DNA from: Sordaria brevicollis
Lineage: Eukaryota; Ascomycota; Sordariomycetes; Sordariales; Sordariaceae
Assembly: GCA_033439795.1 (NCBI GenBank)
Contig: JAUTDP010000001.1
Span: 4,650,001 to 4,714,000, forward strand
Reading direction: 5' to 3'
DNA: 64,000 bases
The position numbers and the translations under genes were made by a program. The notes under the pieces were generated by a model, which was given only the letters and a program-made list of their open reading frames with translations, was not told the origin of the DNA and searched no databases. This document shows positions 58,831 through 64,000 of the stretch, piece by piece (the first letter of the stretch is position 1; each line of letters opens with the position of its first letter).

Positions 58831-59196
58831 AAGCCCCAAGCCCGGAACCGAAAGGATCCTCTCTCCCCCGCGGTGCACGGAACATCGAGATCCTTTCCCG
58901 ACACGGTTCCTCTGCCGACACTATTCTTCGATTATCCATATCATCACTGCCACTGCACTGGCCTTGACGCGCAGTATGGGGCGTCTGGGGTTGACAATCA
59001 CTGGGCCGAGGCCGCCACAAAAAGAAGCCGCAGCACTGCCATCAACTGTCTGGAATTTAGAGGACTGCTCAAGAAATGGTCGAGAACTTTGGAAGAAAGC
59101 GTCGCTGTTGCGGTCCCCGTCTGGTTCCAGCGATCCGGACAAAATGCAAGCCACCGGTCCGGGAAGACTTCCAGTTGGCCGATACCAGTCAATGTA

Positions 59197-59237
59197 CTCC
59201 AGTGCAGCTCCAGTGAAACTCCAGTAAACTCCAGAAA
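59197..59237. repeat. Short tandem repeat, four CTCCAG units
   Basis: CTCCAG recurs at 59197, 59208, 59219 and 59229 (period 11, 11, 10) with TGCAG, TGAAA or TAAA spacers. Confidence 0.8.
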
Positions 59238-62200
59238 CAGGGGTTCTGAGTGGGCGCCACGGTCAGGAACAGGCAAAGCTCTTCAGCGGTATCCTGGCTG
59301 CCAGACAGGAACCGAAGCTCTTATGCAGGTACATGTAACCTCAGCAGGCCTCCTCGCGACACCACCTTGTCACCTTCTGGAAACACAAAATGTTCCGGAG
59401 AAAGATCCGAACATGGGCCGGTGCTTTGCCGCCTTGGGCGCTGTCCACTTGATCTTTCAGCTTTCATCAAAAGAGAGACCCAGCACTCTGGTAATGTCCT
59501 GTCAGGGAGAGAAGAGAACACAGTCTCGCGAAGAAGGCATGCACAGCTTGGAACGAAAAAAACGATCGCCATCACGTTCGCTGTGAGCTTGCATTCGCAG
59601 AGCATACAGTTTATCTCGTCGAGTCTTCTAAACACAGCAAACATTCTTGCCACAACAGGACTATCGGAGCAAACTGGCGGCGGCCGTTAACAGTTCCCTC
59701 CAACAATTGTGCTTCTATACCCGCCCACCCTGTCTGCTTGCACAATCAACCAGCCTGGTCAAACTACCGTGCCGTCTTTGCACGACATGGTGGGATATGC
59801 AAGGCACTGCAGTTGCATTTTTATTCGGCCGGGGGTGGATTGCTTGACTCGATTCACCACCCAGTGCGGCCCATCCATCCAATAGCCTCAACACCTTCAC
59901 TACGAAATGTCCACCAAAACCACGATGTTCACACGTGTACTGCATGCGAGCACCGCTATGCTCCCTCCACCGCATCATGCACGCACACATCAGCACGTGT
60001 ACAGCATATGCAAACAACCTAAGGCACAGCGGATCTAACAACCACCAAGACACCAAGACCCTCTTGTGAATTTCACATCACAAAAAGCGTGCCCTCCCTC
60101 GCGTCCTCTCCCTTGTTGCGCTAACCCAAGCAAGGACAACAAATCCCCAAAACACCGAGGGCCGGTGCTTCGCTACAGACCTACGCCCATGCTGACTATC
60201 AACCAATCCTCTCGTTTCGGATTCGGTTGTTTGACACAGATAAACACTGGGCACTGTACACCACCGGTTACACTTTCCATCTCTTGGGCCCATCAGGAAA
60301 CTTCGCTTGGCATGCCTCGTTTGTCATGGTGTCTTCGTCAAGACCCATCTTGATCCATACCAGCCCATCACAGTCCACGACGCCAGCCGCGGCTCCAGCA
60401 GAGACCCAGACTTGACTCCTCCCTAATTTGAGTTTTTGCAAAACACCATACCGCTTTTGACAGACACACATCAGCCCTCTGTCCCACTGACTGTGTCCAG
60501 GCATCATCTTGATCAAAGACAAAAAGAAAGCGTAATCGACAGATAATCAAGCTTGCAAGGCCACCCAACGAAATCAGAACCGGCGTGCTGGTACCCTAAC
60601 GGACCTCATCCGTGCCTTGCCCTGTACGCAAATCGTCTATCTCGGGTGCGCCTTCCTGAAGAATGGAATCATCAAAAGGTTTTTCTATCGACTTGGCATC
60701 ACATATCAGACAGGTCATATTCAACCGTCAAAGAATCCATCTTGGGCAGATCAAAACTCCCCAGGCAGAAAGAAAATGGTGTTCGTTTTCGGTTGGCCAG
60801 GAAAAGCAAAGTGAGTCGAAACAAGTCATATGGGACACATGCCCAAATCATCCATCTCTCCCACTTACCTCTCCCACTCTCTTTCCTTCTTCACTTCGCT
60901 CACAGACTTCTGGTGTCCATCATCCCACCTCCCCTCCGGAACCGTGACCCTGGGTGGGTCTGACCGGCGATGACCCCGGCCGAGCCCTACCGATATTACA
61001 TTCCGCGTTCTGAAGGCCGAATGGAGCCCGAACGACATTACGTCCTTCGCTGAGGTCTTGATCGTCACCGTTCACCCTACAGACCACCAAAACTGTCACT
61101 AGTGCTTCGTTCAAACCGGGTCGTGAACCCTTCCCCTCGTGTCCATCTTCCAAAGGTGTTAGGGCTCCTAGGACATGCGGAGGAAGATCCGACTACATTG
61201 TAAACCATTCGGGGCCTCTCCATGACTGCCGCCCCGGCTATCATCCTTATAATACAACTCCTTGCTCCGTATTAAATCTTTTTGCCCTGCCTAAACCATG
61301 TCGGACTGGACAACAGAAGGCGAGTTGTCGGAGCAAAGACCAACAGTTCGTCCGCTTTCTCCTCCTCCACGATGACATAGCTCCACGGGTAGTGCGTTCC
61401 CATCAAACTGGTAACGGTGGACTTACATTCTAATGCTGGTTTGTTTGTTAGCTTGATACATCGGGTCGATGTCTTTAGACGTTTAGATTCCTTATCAAGA
61501 TGTTCTGTTCCTGAGTTGAGCTATAATGTTATCTCGATTATGCTATTTAAGAACGTCAATATACCATACGAACTTTCTGTAATGTGTTTTAGAAAGGTAT
61601 TTAGCTATATTACCCCGTCCTAACGAAGTTGAATACAAGTCCAGATACCTATAGAAGTGCCGCGCTAACAATCAAACCACTATTGGATTGTACACGTCGG
61701 TGGCAGGTGGATATGGGACCTAGCCGATCGACACTCAAAACTGCCTTCTTCAGTAAACCGGGGATATGGAATACCGTCTTTGGGCCTGTGTGGGCTTGTC
61801 TGAGTCTCAAGAAACCCTTGTGTGAAGATCAGTATTTAAGCACGTGTTTTGCGAGGTTTCTCAAATTCCGCTTTCTGCTAGTCTTTCCAACTCTCTTCCC
61901 TGTTGGCAATCACCATAACATATCCCCTTGGCATTTACTTACGAATCCCTTTCCAAAGCCTCACTTTTCTTGTTTTCGGTCTTGCTACGTGACCTTTGCG
62001 TACGTAATAGCTAACGGCTTTCTCCGTGACATCATCTACCGTCCCTCCTTAGTTACGCTAGTAAGCATATTATAGCTTCTGTTATGCTCATCTTCGCTCA
62101 TCTTTGCGCTCATCAAATGGTATCGTACCCCGAACCAGTTATATACCATGGTGTACCATACCAACCCTTCGCCTCCCTATTACCTACCTTGCAAGATGAG

Positions 62201-62620
62201 ATGCAGAGCCGTTGGGACTCTCGAAAAAGAAGGATCTTCAACCAACGGTATTAGGGGTACCTATTACACGCCACCAAATGGCTCGCCTTTCAAGTTCTTG
62301 AAAATCTAGATTTTTCCGGGGCATGTCATAGGGGTCCCCGTCTTGGGGTGGTAGGTTGAGGAGTGGAAGGTATAAAAAGCTCGGATGGGGTAATTTGCGT
62401 ATATTTAGTCAACGTGGCCGAGAAAGCCGTTCAAGTCTTTAAAAAGTAACCTCAACGCTTCCCCTTATCTGGCTCGCTCTTTGTGACCAAAAGAGGCCAT
62501 GTACCATAGCATCCGTGCTTGCCGAAATACGTCAGTAAGTCAAGTCGGTCGTTCGGAGTAAGTCAAGCTCGTATATGATGTTTCTGTTCACATGCCATGT
62601 TCGACTCTTTTCTTCCCCCT

Positions 62621-62640
62621 CCCCCCCCCCCCCCCCCCCC
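62621..62640. repeat. Poly-C tract (C20)
   Basis: Twenty consecutive C, preceded by CCCCCT. The exact length is prone to sequencing error. Confidence 0.85.
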
Positions 62641-63415
62641 AATTCTCAACGACACAAATTCCCGATCTTGCCTCAACTGACCAGGCCTGTCTTGTGACAT
62701 TGTTAATCATGCTTCATGTTTCAACTCGGCATTTGCTATGTACACATTCTTCCCATATGCTATTACGTATATACATACTCACGGGGTAGATTGGACGGGG
62801 TCCGATCTGGAGTTTATTCGTACGAAAACTCCGGGGATATGTACACTTCATCATCGTCATCATCACATTTTACTGAAAAGGGATCAGGATCGGAGCTACT
62901 CATTTAAGTGCGTTGCTCAAACTCAAAAGGCAGGAAAAAAGGAATAAACACTGGTATGCACTCATGTTAATAAAGAACGAGGAAACAGTTTGAATGGAAT
63001 GGAGTTGGTTCCAACGATATTTGGAATGCTTGAAGTACCATACACGCGAAACGTTGAAAAACCACGAACGTGATATGATTTGTATGGAGCTTTGCGGGAC
63101 CAGACGTGCACGGGGAACGGGCCGGGCGGGGCGCCCGCGGGAGGGACGGGAGAGACGGAACGGACGGAACGGGAGGGGAATGGGATACTTGGATGAAAAT
63201 TACGGGGGATCCGGGGAAGAGAGAATAGGGGAAGAGGAAGGGACGAGAGTGGTTTGGATTTGCGTGTGGAAGCGAGTGGCAAAAAAGGGTCCCTACTCAA
63301 CACAGACCACCGGGAACAAGTTGGGATTATGCTGGTTTGGCGTTTGTCTTGAATTTTTAAACGGAACAGGGAACCACAAAGGAGAAATGCAATTGATCTG
63401 GTGATGGATACTCTT

Positions 63416-63416
<1 letters not shown>

Positions 63417-63450
<34 letters not shown>
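63417..63450. repeat. (GAAA)n microsatellite
   Basis: Eight GAAA units plus GA. On the other strand it yields the Phe/Leu/Ser run of a spurious 167-codon frame. Confidence 0.95.
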
Positions 63451-63451
<1 letters not shown>

Positions 63452-64000
63452 GTGAGAACCATCACTAAGAGCCTATTTGTGTATAGGATGTCGATGTTGC
63501 CCGCTTTGTTTTATCTCTGGTCTGTTGCGTGGATATGGATATTACATCGATTCTATTTTGTCCTTGTGTCCAGTGCGTTACAGTTAACTAGGATTTTTCG
63601 AGGTGATATCAGATGGTAACAGTAAGGATGAGCGGCATTCATGATGACGATGTGGTAACTCGAGAAAAAGGATTTACTCAAAATGCTTCGCAGGGTCTTA
63701 AAAGACTTGAGGTAAATGAGGAAGAAAAAGATAAACATTTGTTTTTACCAGAACCGAACCAACCAGGCCATTCCGACCACCAACCGGACCAAACGATACT
63801 ATGACTGAACGAAAAAAAAATAACACCTTGGCCGCTCCATCTTTAACCTTCCATCTAGATATCATCCATCATACCGTCAACTATAACATATGAGGGGTTT
63901 GTAGATACCAACAAAGCCTCAGTGAGCAGCGTACAACTTTGTGACCACAACTGAAAATGTAGACCACAACGTAAAGGGACTCTTGATCCTTCTCTTATTG

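Larger units (their letters stand above)
58831..64000. other. 5-kb region right of the transposon without supported genes
   Basis: Composition returns to normal immediately after the LTR. Frames up to 237 codons (58873-59586) carry no motif and do not extend by splicing. 61.4-62.3 kb is somewhat AT-richer, perhaps an old degraded repeat, but nothing is readable. Simple repeats are listed separately. The region may include the untranslated end or promoter of a gene beyond the window. Confidence 0.45.

Noticed and set aside
58873..59586. 237-codon frame right of the transposon
   Set aside because: Starts next to the LTR, no motif, interrupted by overlapping frames of equal size, and contains the CTCCAG short repeat.
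62962..63465. 167-codon minus-strand frame
   Set aside because: Its start is made by the (GAAA)n microsatellite; the rest is Pro/Ser/Arg-rich without motif.

Overview
The window is nuclear DNA of a filamentous ascomycete, almost certainly Neurospora (N. crassa or a very close relative). The basis is: short introns (about 50-275 nt) with GTRAGT-type donors and CTRAC-like branch sites; a tRNA-Phe gene with a 16-nt intron; a transposon saturated with C-to-T/G-to-A change of the repeat-induced point mutation (RIP) type; and a gene order that, from unchecked memory, fits the Neurospora nup-6 to clb-3 interval.

Layout. 1-24 kb is gene-dense: a samB/MUB1-type MYND protein (+), a cystinosin-type vacuolar transporter (-), importin alpha nup-6/dim-3 (-), telomere protein POT1 (+), cohesin subunit SCC3/stromalin (-), urease accessory protein UreD (-), Pol III subunit RPC53/RPC4 (+) and an MCT-type MFS transporter (-). 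24-51 kb is looser: a protein with a C-terminal Zn2Cys6 cluster (-), a B-type mitotic cyclin, probably clb-3 (+), the mitochondrial aspartate/glutamate carrier (+), tRNA-Phe(GAA) (+), a Pth11/rhodopsin-like seven-helix protein (-) and a URC4/Urg3-type uracil-catabolism protein (-). 53.3-58.8 kb is one structurally complete Ty1/copia retrotransposon: 194-bp LTRs, a 5-bp target duplication and a RIP-destroyed interior. I see no convincing gene from 58.8 to 64 kb.

The genes do not form a biosynthetic cluster. Four neighbours concern nuclear import and chromosome biology (importin alpha, whose dim-3 allele affects heterochromatin; POT1; SCC3; the mitotic cyclin further on). UreD and URC4, 30 kb apart, both bear on nitrogen salvage from pyrimidines and urea. 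No CRISPR array, rRNA gene or prokaryotic feature is present.

Exon borders were placed by reading splice signals and keeping the frame. No previously undescribed system is evident. The best leads are the RIP gradient inside the LTRs, a mitotic cyclin without a canonical destruction box, a decayed tRNA-Arg-like Pol III unit, a possible 48-nt cassette exon in the URC4 gene, and a 7-kb gap upstream of the cyclin.
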